DNA of 64,000 nucleotides. Source: Salinibacterium sp. NK8237. GTDB lineage: Bacteria > Actinomycetota > Actinomycetes > Actinomycetales > Microbacteriaceae. The stretch is taken from positions 2,046,001 to 2,110,000 of the forward strand of contig NZ_JADYWE010000001.1 in NCBI RefSeq assembly GCF_015864955.1, written 5' to 3'. A program made the position numbers and the translations under genes. Under the pieces are notes generated by a model. That model was not told where the DNA came from, ran no database searches, and saw only the letters and a list, made by a program, of their open reading frames with translations. Positions 1 to 8,584 of the stretch are shown here, piece after piece (the first letter of the stretch is position 1; each line of letters begins with the position of its first letter).

Positions 1-380
1 TGCTGTTCTTCATCCTCCTCGCGGAGGTGCGCGGAGACGGCGTCGTGAACGTTTTCGGCAAGCGACTGTCGCGCGCGGTGCATCGCCAAGCTATCGCGGT
101 GGTCTTGCTGTCGGGGGGAGTCGTGGCGACATCCACGGTGACCATCATGCTGCTCTCGGGGCTGCCGCTAGGGCCCGTGCTCTTCGAGACGGTCTCGGCC
201 TTCGGCACGGTAGGGCTCTCCGAGGGCATCACGCCTGAGCTGCCGGTGGCGGCGCAACTGATTCTTGCGGTGCTGATGTTTGTTGGCCGCCTTGGCCCGA
301 TTGGTTTCGCTACCGCGCTCGCTCTACGTGAGCGCGCTGTCCTGTATGAACTTCCCAAAGAAAGGCCGATCATTGGCTAA
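1..380 (+). CDS. TrkH-family potassium uptake membrane subunit, C-terminal part
   Basis: This is the 3' end of a gene that begins before the window; the reading frame is open from base 3. The visible part is hydrophobic, with a motif SAFGTVGLSEGI, the kind of selectivity-filter/pore-loop segment seen in the last repeat of TrkH/KtrB potassium channels, followed by a segment ending GRLGPIGFATAL. TrkH proteins form the K+-conducting pore and are gated by a cytoplasmic TrkA/KtrA ring, which is the next gene. The stop codon overlaps the proposed trkA start, so the two are cotranscribed. The family call is firm; the full length cannot be judged. Confidence 0.85.
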   Translation, partial: LFFILLAEVRGDGVVNVFGKRLSRAVHRQAIAVVLLSGGVVATSTVTIMLLSGLPLGPVLFETVSAFGTVGLSEGITPELPVAAQLILAVLMFVGRLGPIGFATALALRERAVLYELPKERPIIG

Positions 381-1071
381 ATTGCGCATGTTCTCTGGTT
401 CGGATGCTTCGAGTGTGGCTGCCGCAGATTCGGTGGCGGTCATCGGGTTGGGCCGTTTCGGTCGCGCCCTCGCGCTGGAGCTGATGGCCAACGGCACTGA
501 GGTGCTCGGCATCGACATGGATGAGTCGATCGTGCAAGAACTCAACGGCCAGCTCACCCATGTTGTTGCGGCCGACTCCACCCGCGAAGAGGTGCTTCAA
601 CAGTTGGCGGTGCCCGAGTTTGACCGCGTGGTTGTCGCGATCGGAAGTGACATTCAGGCGAGCATCCTCACCACCTCACTGCTGTTGCGGTTCAACGTTG
701 CCCACGTGTGGGCGAAAGCGGTGAGCGATGCGCACGGCACAATTCTGGAGCAGCTCGGCGTGAGTCACGTGGTTTACCCGGAAAAGGAAATGGGTCGCCG
801 GGTCGCGCACCTCGTACGGGGTTCGATGCAGGATTACTTGGAGATCGGTGACGGCTTTTCGCTTGTGAAGATGGCGCCGCCGGCCAGCATTGTCGGTAAA
901 ACTCTGGGCGAATCGCGCGTGCGCGCCACAGCGGGCGTGACGATTACCGCGGTGCGCCCGCAAAACGGTGCGTGGACCTACACCGACCAAGACACTCTGA
1001 TCGCGGCCGATGACACCATCCTTGTCTCGGGTTCGACCGACCGGGCAGAAGCCTTCAGCCTTCGTCGCTAA
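373..1071 (+). CDS. trkA: TrkA-family potassium uptake regulatory protein (RCK domains)
   Basis: Cytoplasmic NAD-binding regulator that gates the TrkH channel encoded just upstream. The N-terminal Rossmann domain has the glycine-rich loop VIGLGRFGRALA near residue 20 and an acidic residue at the end of the second strand (GIDMDE). The C-terminal part (about residue 150 on) resembles the TrkA_C ligand-binding domain, including GKTLGESRVR. I chose TTG at 373, 8 nt inside trkH, because AAAGG lies 7 nt before it and the product (232 aa) has the usual length; ATG 388 is the alternative. Longer upstream in-frame extensions run inside trkH and are not credible. Confidence 0.88.
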   Translation: MAKLRMFSGSDASSVAAADSVAVIGLGRFGRALALELMANGTEVLGIDMDESIVQELNGQLTHVVAADSTREEVLQQLAVPEFDRVVVAIGSDIQASILTTSLLLRFNVAHVWAKAVSDAHGTILEQLGVSHVVYPEKEMGRRVAHLVRGSMQDYLEIGDGFSLVKMAPPASIVGKTLGESRVRATAGVTITAVRPQNGAWTYTDQDTLIAADDTILVSGSTDRAEAFSLRR

Positions 1072-1134
1072 TCGGCGCAACTGGGCGACACCGCTGGCTC
1101 ACGTGAATAGCAGCAAGAGGCTAGCGGCTAGCAG

Positions 1135-1779
1135 CTAACGCAGCGAGCTCAACCAGATTTCGCAGAGCGCCTGCCACGCTTCTGCTGGTGTGCCTTCTGC
1201 AAGGCCCAAGCCGTGCTTGCCGTCAGCGAAAACGTGCAGTTCGTGGCGCACTCCGGCCGCAGCCAGTGCCGCCGCGAGCGGGTAGGAGTGCTCCCCGACC
1301 GGAACGGGCTCGTCGGTGGCGGTGTGCCAGATGAACATGGGTGGGGTTTCGGGCGTCACCAGCAGCTCGACCGAGGTGTCTTCGCGAAGGTAGTGGTTGG
1401 CATCCAACCCGATGAGCTGTTCGCGAGACCCGGCGTGCGTCGGCGTCACCATGCTGACAACGGGGTAGCTGAGCACTGCAAAATCGGGGCGTTCCTCGGG
1501 CTTAGCGACGGGCGCGACGGCGGCGTGACCAGCCAAATGGCCGCCAGCGGAGAAGCCCAAAACGCCCACGAGAGGGGCCCCTAGCGCACGTTCCTTTGCA
1601 ATTTCAGACTGAATTGCCAGCAAAGGGGCTGGATGCTTCGTGCTAACGGGGTATTCGACGACGCGAGCATTCCAGCCAATCGATCGCAACCAGGCAGCAA
1701 CGGGCTCGCCTTCGTGGGGTGCAAGTCGCGAGTACCCTCCGCCGGGGAGAACAAGAATTGTGGGGAGGTTGGAAGCCAT
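1135..1779 (-). CDS. Alpha/beta-hydrolase, acetyl-xylan-esterase/lipase-like
   Basis: A 214-residue esterase-like hydrolase. It has an oxyanion-hole segment LPGGGY near residue 12, a nucleophile elbow GFSAGG with Ser77, and a late Asp (TDEPVP) and His (DGKHGLG) that complete a catalytic triad. This arrangement is typical of small BD-FAE/acetyl esterase proteins that remove acyl groups from carbohydrates or xenobiotics. There is no signal peptide, so it is cytoplasmic. It is transcribed divergently from the ATP-grasp operon. A TACAGT box exactly 6 nt before the ATG suggests a leaderless mRNA. The substrate cannot be told. Confidence 0.8.
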   Translation of the reverse strand: MASNLPTILVLPGGGYSRLAPHEGEPVAAWLRSIGWNARVVEYPVSTKHPAPLLAIQSEIAKERALGAPLVGVLGFSAGGHLAGHAAVAPVAKPEERPDFAVLSYPVVSMVTPTHAGSREQLIGLDANHYLREDTSVELLVTPETPPMFIWHTATDEPVPVGEHSYPLAAALAAAGVRHELHVFADGKHGLGLAEGTPAEAWQALCEIWLSSLR

Positions 1780-1864
1780 TACTTAACTGTAAATTGTGCG
1801 AGACATTTCGGCTGAATCAACGCACGTACGAGCGAAACTGTTTCAATCGGCCTAGTGTCTGTAC
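1780..1864. promoter_or_regulatory. Divergent promoter region, two probable leaderless starts
   Basis: On the minus strand TACAGT (1786-1791) lies 6 nt before the esterase ATG. On the plus strand TAGTGT (1853-1858) lies 6 nt before the ATG of the ATP-grasp gene. Neither start has a purine-rich ribosome-binding site. A -10 box at this distance puts the transcription start on or next to the start codon. No clear -35 hexamer is visible on either side. Confidence 0.5.
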
Positions 1865-3532
1865 ATGGCAGATTTGTTTGACGGATACACATCAAGCGCC
1901 TCCAAACGCACCGGACCAGCCGCGTGGGATGAGATGTTCTCTGCCGATAGCGAGATACGTCGCCCCTACCGCGAGATTCATGACGCGCTGGCGCAAATGA
2001 CGCAAGAAGAGTTGCGCGGACGTACTGAAGCACTCGCCGACAGTTACCTCGCCCAGGGCGTTACCTTCGACTTTGCTGGCGAAGAGAGACCCTTTCCTCT
2101 GGATGCAGTTCCCAGAGTTATTGACCTCTCCGAGTGGAAACAGGTGGAGTCAGGAGTCAAGCAGCGCGTTCGAGCGCTCGAAGCATTCCTGGCCGACATT
2201 TACGGGCCGCAGAATGCCATCAAAGATGGTGTGATTCCTGCTCGCATGATCACGTCATCCAGCCACTTCCATCGGCAGGCGGCCGGTATTGAGCCGGCTA
2301 ATGGCGTGCGGATTCAGGTCAGCGGTATCGACCTCATCCGTGACGAAGTTGGTGCGTGGCGCGTTCTCGAAGACAACGTGCGCGTGCCCAGTGGCGTGAG
2401 TTACGTCATCTCGAACCGTCGAGTTATGGCACAGACGCTGCCCGAACTATTCGTCTCGATGCGGGTTCGCCCCGTCGGCGACTACCCCCACAAGCTGCTG
2501 CAGGCACTGCGAGCAAGTGCGCCAGGCGGCGTGGATGAACCCAACGTCGTTGTGCTCACTCCGGGTGTCTACAACTCCGCGTACTTCGAGCACACACTGC
2601 TCGCCCGCCTCATGGGCGTCGAGCTCGTGGAGGGGCGTGACCTCTTCTGCTCCGGTGGCCGGGTCTGGATGCGCACTACCGCGGGTCCCACCCGCGTCGA
2701 CGTGATTTATCGCCGGGTTGACGACGAGTTCCTCGACCCGCTGCAGTTCCGTGCCGACTCGATGTTGGGCAGCCCGGGCATGATGCTCGCGGCTCGCCTC
2801 GGAAACGTCACGATCGCCAATGCGGTCGGAAACGGTGTTGCCGACGACAAGCTTGTGTACACCTACCTGCCCGATCTCACCGAGTACTACCTCGGTGAGA
2901 AGTCGATCATCCCGAACGTTGATACGTGGCGCCTCGAAGATCCGGGTGCACTTGAAGAAGTGCTCGACCGTCTTGATGAGCTCGTGATCAAGCCCGTTGA
3001 TGGTTCTGGCGGTAAGGGTCTCGTGATTGGCCCGGCGGCATCCAAAGCTGAATTGGAGACGCTCAAGAAGCAGCTCCTCAAGGATCCCCGAGGCTGGATT
3101 GCGCAGCCGGTAGTGCAGCTATCGACGATTCCGACTGTCGTGGATGACGGCATGCGACCGCGTCACGCCGACCTTCGCCCGTTCGCGGTCAACGACGGAA
3201 ACGATGTCTGGGTGTTGCCGGGTGGCCTCACTCGCGTCGCCCTGCCCGAGGGGCAACTGGTGGTCAACAGCTCGCAGGGTGGTGGCTCGAAAGACACCTG
3301 GGTCGTCGGTCGCGAGAAGGTCGAAGTGTCCGAGAGCACGCTTCAGGGTCTGGTCGAACGTCAGGCCGATACTGAAGCGATCACGGTCATCACGCCCGAA
3401 ATGCTTCTCGAAGCAGCCGAGCACGCTGACCATGTTGAAGATCAGGACAGCACACGAACGCTCACTCAGCGTCAACGTCAAGAAGAGCAGCAACAGCAGA
3501 GTGCCGACACCGAGGGAGGTCAATCATGCTGA
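1865..3532 (+). CDS. Circularly permuted ATP-grasp type 2 protein
   Basis: A 555-residue protein of the circularly permuted ATP-grasp family (DUF404/DUF407). Visible family marks are FHRQAAGIEP, the segment LEDNVRVPSGVSYV, and the nucleotide-binding stretch KPVDGSGGKGLVIG, with QPVVQLST and RPFAVNDG later. Such proteins are inferred amidoligases that join an amino group to a carboxylate at the cost of ATP. The tail after residue 530 is polar and Gln-rich, so probably disordered. It overlaps the alpha-E gene by 7 nt and starts a three-gene operon with it and a transglutaminase. This gene combination is conserved in many bacteria, but the product of the pathway is unknown. Confidence 0.9.
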   Translation: MADLFDGYTSSASKRTGPAAWDEMFSADSEIRRPYREIHDALAQMTQEELRGRTEALADSYLAQGVTFDFAGEERPFPLDAVPRVIDLSEWKQVESGVKQRVRALEAFLADIYGPQNAIKDGVIPARMITSSSHFHRQAAGIEPANGVRIQVSGIDLIRDEVGAWRVLEDNVRVPSGVSYVISNRRVMAQTLPELFVSMRVRPVGDYPHKLLQALRASAPGGVDEPNVVVLTPGVYNSAYFEHTLLARLMGVELVEGRDLFCSGGRVWMRTTAGPTRVDVIYRRVDDEFLDPLQFRADSMLGSPGMMLAARLGNVTIANAVGNGVADDKLVYTYLPDLTEYYLGEKSIIPNVDTWRLEDPGALEEVLDRLDELVIKPVDGSGGKGLVIGPAASKAELETLKKQLLKDPRGWIAQPVVQLSTIPTVVDDGMRPRHADLRPFAVNDGNDVWVLPGGLTRVALPEGQLVVNSSQGGGSKDTWVVGREKVEVSESTLQGLVERQADTEAITVITPEMLLEAAEHADHVEDQDSTRTLTQRQRQEEQQQQSADTEGGQSC

Positions 3533-4458
3533 GCCGCATTGCAGAATCACTGTTCTGGATCGGGCGCTACATTGAGCGTGCTGACGGAACCGCCCGCATC
3601 CTCGACGTTCACCTTCAGCTGTTGCTCGAAGACCCGTGGATTGAAGAAGACGACGCCTGCCGTGCGCTCTTGAGCGTGATGGGCAGCGAGGCTCCGGCCG
3701 ATGCTGTTCTTACTCGCGGAGACGTGCTCTCGATCCTCGCGGTTGACCGCACCGAACCGGCCTCGATTGCCTATTCCTTGGGCGCTGCTCGCGAAAACGC
3801 TCGTCGTGCTCGCGAGATCGTGTCGACCGAACTATGGGAGTGCCTCAACACGACCCAGGCTCGGATGCCGCGCCGCATTTCCGGAGACAAAGTCAGCGAC
3901 TTCTTCGCGTGGGTTCGCGAACGCTCCGCTCTTGCCGTGGGAATCATCGAGTCCGCGACGAGCCGGGACGAAGCGTGGCAGTTCTTCACGCTCGGTCGCA
4001 GCCTCGAACGCGCAGACATGACGGCGCGACTGCTGGCCACCCGCAGTCTCACAGAGGCAAGTGGTCCGTCGTGGACGACCATCCTTCGTTCGTGTGGCGC
4101 CTATGAGCCCTACTTGCGCACCTACCGCGGTGTGCCGAGTGCCAGCAATGCGGCAGAATTCTTGCTGCTTGACCGGTTATTCCCGCGCAGCATCCTGTTC
4201 TCGGTGTCGCGGGCAGAGGATTGCATGCGCGAGCTTGAGCCGCGCCGCATGAACCGGGTGGGGGTCGGCGACGATGCTCAGCGACTGTTGGGCAAGATCC
4301 GCAGTGAGCTCGAATATCGACCGATTGCCGAAATTTTGGATGACCTGCCGCACCACATGGATCGTGTGCAGGCAGCAACGAGTGCGGCTTCGGAGGCAGT
4401 GCGTCAGCGCTACTTCCCCACGAATGCTGCTCCCGAGTGGGTTGGAGAGATCTCATGA
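3526..4458 (+). CDS. Alpha-E domain-containing protein (DUF403)
   Basis: A 310-residue, nearly all-helical protein that starts MLSRIAESLFWIGRYIERAD, the hallmark opening of alpha-E (DUF403) proteins. A second copy of the same type of helix appears later (WQFFTLGRSLERADMTARLL), so two related helical halves can be seen. Alpha-E proteins always occur with circularly permuted ATP-grasp proteins and are thought to assist or form part of a peptide-ligase complex. The start overlaps the ATP-grasp gene by 7 nt and the end overlaps the transglutaminase gene in an ATGA junction, which implies translational coupling of all three. Confidence 0.9.
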   Translation: MLSRIAESLFWIGRYIERADGTARILDVHLQLLLEDPWIEEDDACRALLSVMGSEAPADAVLTRGDVLSILAVDRTEPASIAYSLGAARENARRAREIVSTELWECLNTTQARMPRRISGDKVSDFFAWVRERSALAVGIIESATSRDEAWQFFTLGRSLERADMTARLLATRSLTEASGPSWTTILRSCGAYEPYLRTYRGVPSASNAAEFLLLDRLFPRSILFSVSRAEDCMRELEPRRMNRVGVGDDAQRLLGKIRSELEYRPIAEILDDLPHHMDRVQAATSAASEAVRQRYFPTNAAPEWVGEIS

Positions 4459-5303
4459 AGCGTCTCAGGATCGTTCACTCCACAGGGTTTAGCTACGGCG
4501 GAGAAGTCACGGCCTCTTATAACGAGGCGCGGATGCTTCCTGCCAGTGTTGAGGGTCAACTCGTGTTGTTCTCCAACTTGGATATCTTGCCGCTCTCGAG
4601 CCAGAGCAACTATGTCGACTATTGGGGAACCCGCGTTGCCTCGTTCGAGGTGCTGACGGGTCACAAGGAGTTGTCGCTCACTGCGACGAGTCTGGTCGAG
4701 GTTCACGAGCGCACCCACGAATCCGAATCCATTGGCTGGGCGGAGATGGCAGCCACGGCCGAGCTCTCGATGGAAGCTGTAGAGAACTTGAGCCAGACGT
4801 TGCGCACCGAACCTCCGGCAGAAGTCATTGCGCTCGCGAAAGACATCGCAGCAAAGTCAGATGATGCGTGTGCTGGTGCCCTCGAAATTTCGATGGCCAT
4901 CGGTAACGCGATTCAGTACATGAGCGGCGTCACTGGGGTAGCGACGACGGCGACAGAGGCCTGGACCGGAGGCAAGGGTGTCTGCCAAGACATCGCGCAT
5001 CTCGCTTTGGGCGCGCTGCGTTCCGTCGGCGTTCCTGCCCGCTATGTGTCTGGTTACCTGCACCCGAAACCGGATGCCGCGATTGGTGAAACGGTCGTCG
5101 GGGAATCCCACGCGTGGATCGAATGGTTCTGCAACGGGCAGTGGCGTGGCTACGACCCCACCAACCTCATCGACATCGGTGACCGGCACGTGCTCGTGGG
5201 TCGCGGCCGCGACTACAACGACGTGCCGCCGCTGCGCGGTGTGTATGCGGGCCCCTTCGGCTCAAAGCTGTTCGTGAGTGTGGAGATTACCCGCGAGGCC
5301 TAA
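4455..5303 (+). CDS. Transglutaminase-like (cysteine protease fold) protein
   Basis: A 282-residue protein with an N-terminal beta domain (MKRLRIVHSTGFSYGGEV; the transglut_N type) and a papain-like transglutaminase core. The catalytic triad is visible: Cys in GGKGVCQDIAHL, His in GESHAWIEW and Asp in GYDPTN. Bacterial members cleave or transfer at amide bonds. As the third gene of the ATP-grasp/alpha-E operon it may trim, transfer or hydrolyse the peptide-like product. I chose ATG 4455, which overlaps the previous stop as ATGA; a start at 4437 would add six residues. It converges with the MFS gene and the two overlap by 4 nt. Confidence 0.88.
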   Translation: MKRLRIVHSTGFSYGGEVTASYNEARMLPASVEGQLVLFSNLDILPLSSQSNYVDYWGTRVASFEVLTGHKELSLTATSLVEVHERTHESESIGWAEMAATAELSMEAVENLSQTLRTEPPAEVIALAKDIAAKSDDACAGALEISMAIGNAIQYMSGVTGVATTATEAWTGGKGVCQDIAHLALGALRSVGVPARYVSGYLHPKPDAAIGETVVGESHAWIEWFCNGQWRGYDPTNLIDIGDRHVLVGRGRDYNDVPPLRGVYAGPFGSKLFVSVEITREA

Positions 5304-6637
5304 CTGGTGCGTCGGGTCGTGGTTTCCACGATCGCGATCTCTTGCGTCGCGAGCTCACGCTCTTCATCGGGCGTGGGCTCGGGTGGGAAGCGCAAGCGCA
5401 GACGGAAGCGGCTTTCGGGCACGCGGCCCACGCGCATCCCGCGACTGTAGACGAGCCAGATGATGGCGGCAGCAGCGGCGAGCAAACCGGAGAGGGCACC
5501 GATGCCGAGTGCCCAGCGGGGTCCGAGTTCGTTGGCTGCCCAGCCGACGATGGGGGCGCCGATCGGTGTGCCGCCCGCGAAGATCGCGAGATAGAGCGCC
5601 ATGACCCTACCGCGCATGATGGGCGTGGTTGAGGTCTGCACGTAGGCGTTGGCGGTGGTCATCATGGTCAGCGAGAAGACGCCGATGATCGTGAGGGCGG
5701 CGCCGAACGTCCAGTAGCTGGGGGCGAAAGCTGCGAGTAGACAGGCGAGCCCGAAGAAGGCAGAACCCACGATGACCACTCCGAAGCGGGCGCGCTCGCG
5801 GCGGGCCGCAAGCAGGGAGCCGACGACTGCCCCGACCGCCATCATCGACGACAGCAGCCCAAACTCGGCCGCTCCCTTGCCAAAGACTCCGGTGGACATG
5901 GTCGCGATAAAGACCGGAAAGTTGAAGCCGAAGGTGCCGACGAGAAAGACCATGACGAGCACAATCAGGATGTCTGGCCGTCCGCGAACATAGCGCAGCC
6001 CATCCCGAATCTGGCCCTTCGCTCGGCCAAGCTTGGCCACCGGAAAGAGCTGCCCGCGCCGCATGAACCAGAGCGAGGCGAGCACACCGGCGAAGGACGC
6101 TGCGTTCACGATGAAGACCGGCCCGGCACCGATCGCGGCGACGAGCACGCCCGCGACGGCGGGCCCGATGAGGCGCGCGGTCTGGAACGACATCGAGTTG
6201 AGCGCCACCGCGTTGGGAAGGTCTTTGTCACTCACGAGTTCTGAGACGAACGCTTGACGAGCGGGGGCATCAATCGCGGTCGCGACTCCGAGCAGCAGCG
6301 CAAACACGTAGACCTGCCACAACTGCACGTGACCCGAAATCACGAGAATACCGAGCCCGAGAGCGAGAGCAAACTGGCTGAACTGGGTCCACAGCAGCAC
6401 GGTGCGGCGGTCGAATCGGTCGGCGATGATTCCGGTGAGTGGCATCAGCAGCAGCATCGGGCCGAACTGCAGCGCCATCGTGAAGCCGAGAGCAGCGGCG
6501 TCATAATCGGTCAGGTCGGTGAGTACGATCCAGTCTTGGGCGGTGCGTTGCATCCAGGCGCCAGTGTTGGAGACGACAGCACCGATGATCCAGAGGCGAT
6601 AGTTGAAGAGGCGAAGCGAGCGGAACATTGCGCTCAC
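5300..6637 (-). CDS. MFS transporter (DHA3/Enterobactin-exporter-like)
   Basis: A 445-residue major facilitator protein with about twelve hydrophobic segments. It opens MFRSLRLFNYRLWIIGAVVSNTG and has ADRFDRRTVL after the second membrane segment, the MFS motif A region. Overall it looks like the MFS_3/TetR-MarR-linked drug exporters of actinobacteria. The last 60 residues are charged and cytoplasmic. Its start overlaps the MarR gene by 4 nt, so the two form one operon under the operator at 7056-7085. The likely role is export of a compound sensed by the MarR protein; the substrate is unknown. Confidence 0.88.
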   Translation of the reverse strand: MSAMFRSLRLFNYRLWIIGAVVSNTGAWMQRTAQDWIVLTDLTDYDAAALGFTMALQFGPMLLLMPLTGIIADRFDRRTVLLWTQFSQFALALGLGILVISGHVQLWQVYVFALLLGVATAIDAPARQAFVSELVSDKDLPNAVALNSMSFQTARLIGPAVAGVLVAAIGAGPVFIVNAASFAGVLASLWFMRRGQLFPVAKLGRAKGQIRDGLRYVRGRPDILIVLVMVFLVGTFGFNFPVFIATMSTGVFGKGAAEFGLLSSMMAVGAVVGSLLAARRERARFGVVIVGSAFFGLACLLAAFAPSYWTFGAALTIIGVFSLTMMTTANAYVQTSTTPIMRGRVMALYLAIFAGGTPIGAPIVGWAANELGPRWALGIGALSGLLAAAAAIIWLVYSRGMRVGRVPESRFRLRLRFPPEPTPDEERELATQEIAIVETTTRRTS

Positions 6638-7050
6638 GAATTGGCCAACTTCAGTAGAACGGGAATGGCCGTGCGCAGTGCATCAAGTTCGTCGGGGTCG
6701 AGTTCGGCGAGTTCGGCGGCGAACCACTCGGCGCGGCGCTGGCGGGTCTTGTCGACCAGCTCGACTCCGGCATCCGTAGCTTCAATGAGCAATTTGCGGC
6801 CGTCGTCTGGCGAGCTTGAGCGGGTGATCAGGCCTTCGTCGCTGAGGCAGTTGACGGTGCGGTTCATCGAGGGCGGTGTGACGCGTTCGTGCTCGGCGAG
6901 GGCGGCCAAGGTGCTGCCGCCGAGATGAGCAAGAACGTAGAGAACGGAGAGCTGGCTGTCGCTGAGAGTGTCGTCGTGACGCTGCTGGCGGATGCGGCGT
7001 GCGAGTCGCATGAGGGTGATGCGAAGCTCGTCGTCTAGTTTGTCTGGCAC
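6634..7050 (-). CDS. MarR-family transcriptional regulator
   Basis: A 138-residue winged-helix protein of MarR type. The DNA-binding segment is LAALAEHERVTPPSMNRTVN followed by the wing GLITRSSSPDDGRKLL, with dimerisation helices at both ends. It probably represses its own operon, which includes the MFS exporter. The GTG start at 7050 lies 7 nt after a -10-like TAGACT that is itself inside an inverted-repeat operator. It shares the control region with the divergent hydrolase gene. Confidence 0.88.
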   Translation of the reverse strand: MPDKLDDELRITLMRLARRIRQQRHDDTLSDSQLSVLYVLAHLGGSTLAALAEHERVTPPSMNRTVNCLSDEGLITRSSSPDDGRKLLIEATDAGVELVDKTRQRRAEWFAAELAELDPDELDALRTAIPVLLKLANS

Positions 7051-7055
7051 TTTCG

Positions 7056-7085
7056 TTAGTCTAGCAAATTAGTCTTGCTAACTAA
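7056..7085. promoter_or_regulatory. Putative MarR operator overlapping the MarR -10 box
   Basis: TAGCAA (7062-7067) and TTGCTA (7075-7080) form an inverted repeat with a 7-nt centre, extended outward by TTAG and CTAA. A half-site TTAGTC is also repeated directly at 7056 and 7069. The minus-strand -10 candidate TAGACT (7058-7063) lies within it, 7 nt before the MarR GTG. This is the expected layout for autorepression. That MarR is the binder is an inference. Confidence 0.6.
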
Positions 7086-7162
7086 ATGTGAGTTTGGCCA
7101 GCTTTACCCATATTGCTTGGAACTTCGCCGCCATAGAATGGACGAAGCAAGGAGGCCCATCA

Positions 7163-8089
7163 ATGCCCAAGTTCACGGTGCCACGAACTGATCACTCCTA
7201 CACGGATGCCCACGGAGTGACGATCCACTATTACGTGTGGCAGTCGCCCAAAGCCCATGCGGTGCTTCAGCTCACGCACGGCCTCGGCGATCACGCCCGC
7301 CGTTACGAATACCTCGCCCAGGCGCTCGTCGCTGCCGGCTACACGGTCTATGCCGACGACCACCGTGGGCACGGTGCAACCGGGCTCGACCAAAACGCGG
7401 GCGACGCCAGCAAACTGGGCAAGCTCGGCAAGGGCGGCCTGCGGGCGGCGACCGAAAACATCCGCGACCTCACGAGAATCATTCGGGCCGAAAACCCCAC
7501 CCTTCCGTTGGCGCTACTCGGCCATTCGTGGGGCTCCCTCATGGTGCAAGACGTGCTGAACCACCACGCCGACGAATACGAAGTCGCGATCCTCACCGGC
7601 ACCGCACACCGCACCTTTGCCCACATGAACAGTGGCAACCTCAACTCCAAGCACAAAGACCTTGGCACCACGGGCTACGAATGGCTCAGCCGCGATCCGC
7701 AGGTCGCCGACGACTTCGTGCACGATCCGCTGACGTTCTACGCGGATGCTCTCAAACTCTTCGGCCCCATCGACGGCATGCGTCTGCTCGGTCGCCCGGC
7801 CAAACATCTCAAGCGCGACATCCCGATTCTCATCATGATCGGTGACGAAGATTCGCTCGGCGGTGAAGCCAGCATTGAGGCGCTCGCCGCCGACTACGTG
7901 GTGCGCTCCAAGCTCACCGACGTTGAGGCCATCGTGTATCCGGGCGCCCGCCACGAAATCTTCAACGAGACCAACAAAGACGACGTCATCAAAGATCTAG
8001 TGGTGTGGCTCGATGCTCGGCTCAAACCCGTGCACCCTGATGCGCCAGCTCCTCCGCCGGCTCACCCCGAGGCGACCGAGCCCAAATAA
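7163..8089 (+). CDS. Alpha/beta-hydrolase, monoacylglycerol-lipase-like
   Basis: A 308-residue cytoplasmic hydrolase of the serine-aminopeptidase S33/monoglyceride-lipase type. Marks are LTHGLGDHARRYEYLAQAL (oxyanion-hole region), DDHRGHG, the nucleophile elbow GHSWGS, a late Asp (MIGDEDSLGG) and the His in GARHEIFNE. The C-terminus is Pro- and Ala-rich. ATG 7163 is preceded by a strong AAGGAGG at 7149-7155; an upstream in-frame start at 7088 lacks such a site. The next gene starts directly after its stop codon, so the HIT gene is probably cotranscribed. Likely substrates are acylglycerols or similar esters. Confidence 0.82.
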   Translation: MPKFTVPRTDHSYTDAHGVTIHYYVWQSPKAHAVLQLTHGLGDHARRYEYLAQALVAAGYTVYADDHRGHGATGLDQNAGDASKLGKLGKGGLRAATENIRDLTRIIRAENPTLPLALLGHSWGSLMVQDVLNHHADEYEVAILTGTAHRTFAHMNSGNLNSKHKDLGTTGYEWLSRDPQVADDFVHDPLTFYADALKLFGPIDGMRLLGRPAKHLKRDIPILIMIGDEDSLGGEASIEALAADYVVRSKLTDVEAIVYPGARHEIFNETNKDDVIKDLVVWLDARLKPVHPDAPAPPPAHPEATEPK

Positions 8090-8551
8090 ATGGCATCAAT
8101 TTTCACCGAGATTCTGAACGGTCGTTCGCCCGGGCGCTTTATTTGGGCGGATGACCGTGTCTTCGCCATTCTCACGATCGAGCCCCGCAAGCCAGGCCAT
8201 GTGCTGGTGATTCCGCGCCTCGAGGTTGATCGGTGGAGCGAGCTCGACGAAGATCTCGCGATGCACATCTTCCGGGTCGGGCGGCTCATCGGTCTCGCCC
8301 AACGTGACGAGTGGGATGCCGACCGGGTCGGTCTCATGTTCGAGGGCTACCGGGTGCCGCACGCGCACTTGCACGTCTGGCCGTCGTGGAATGTGTATGA
8401 GTACAGCCACACAGGCATTGATCGCGACCCGGGTGCTGCGGCGCTCGACGAAGCTTTTCGGCGATTGCGGGCCCGCATGATCGAGCACGGTCATGGTGAG
8501 TTCGTGCCGCCGCTCGACTGGTCAATTCCGCAGGCTGACACTGCCCAGTAG
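8090..8551 (+). CDS. HIT-family (histidine triad) protein
   Basis: A 153-residue HIT protein with the triad PHAHLHVWP near residue 92 and the upstream core IEPRKPGHVLVIPR. HIT proteins hydrolyse or transfer nucleotidyl groups, commonly acting on AMP-linked small molecules or dinucleoside polyphosphates. The stop of the preceding hydrolase abuts this ATG without a gap, suggesting translational coupling. The spacing between histidines is HxHxH followed by two hydrophobics, as in the family. The substrate cannot be assigned. Confidence 0.88.
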   Translation: MASIFTEILNGRSPGRFIWADDRVFAILTIEPRKPGHVLVIPRLEVDRWSELDEDLAMHIFRVGRLIGLAQRDEWDADRVGLMFEGYRVPHAHLHVWPSWNVYEYSHTGIDRDPGAAALDEAFRRLRARMIEHGHGEFVPPLDWSIPQADTAQ

Positions 8552-8584
8552 GCTGGATTCGGTACAACTAGACAGGGGTGAGTG

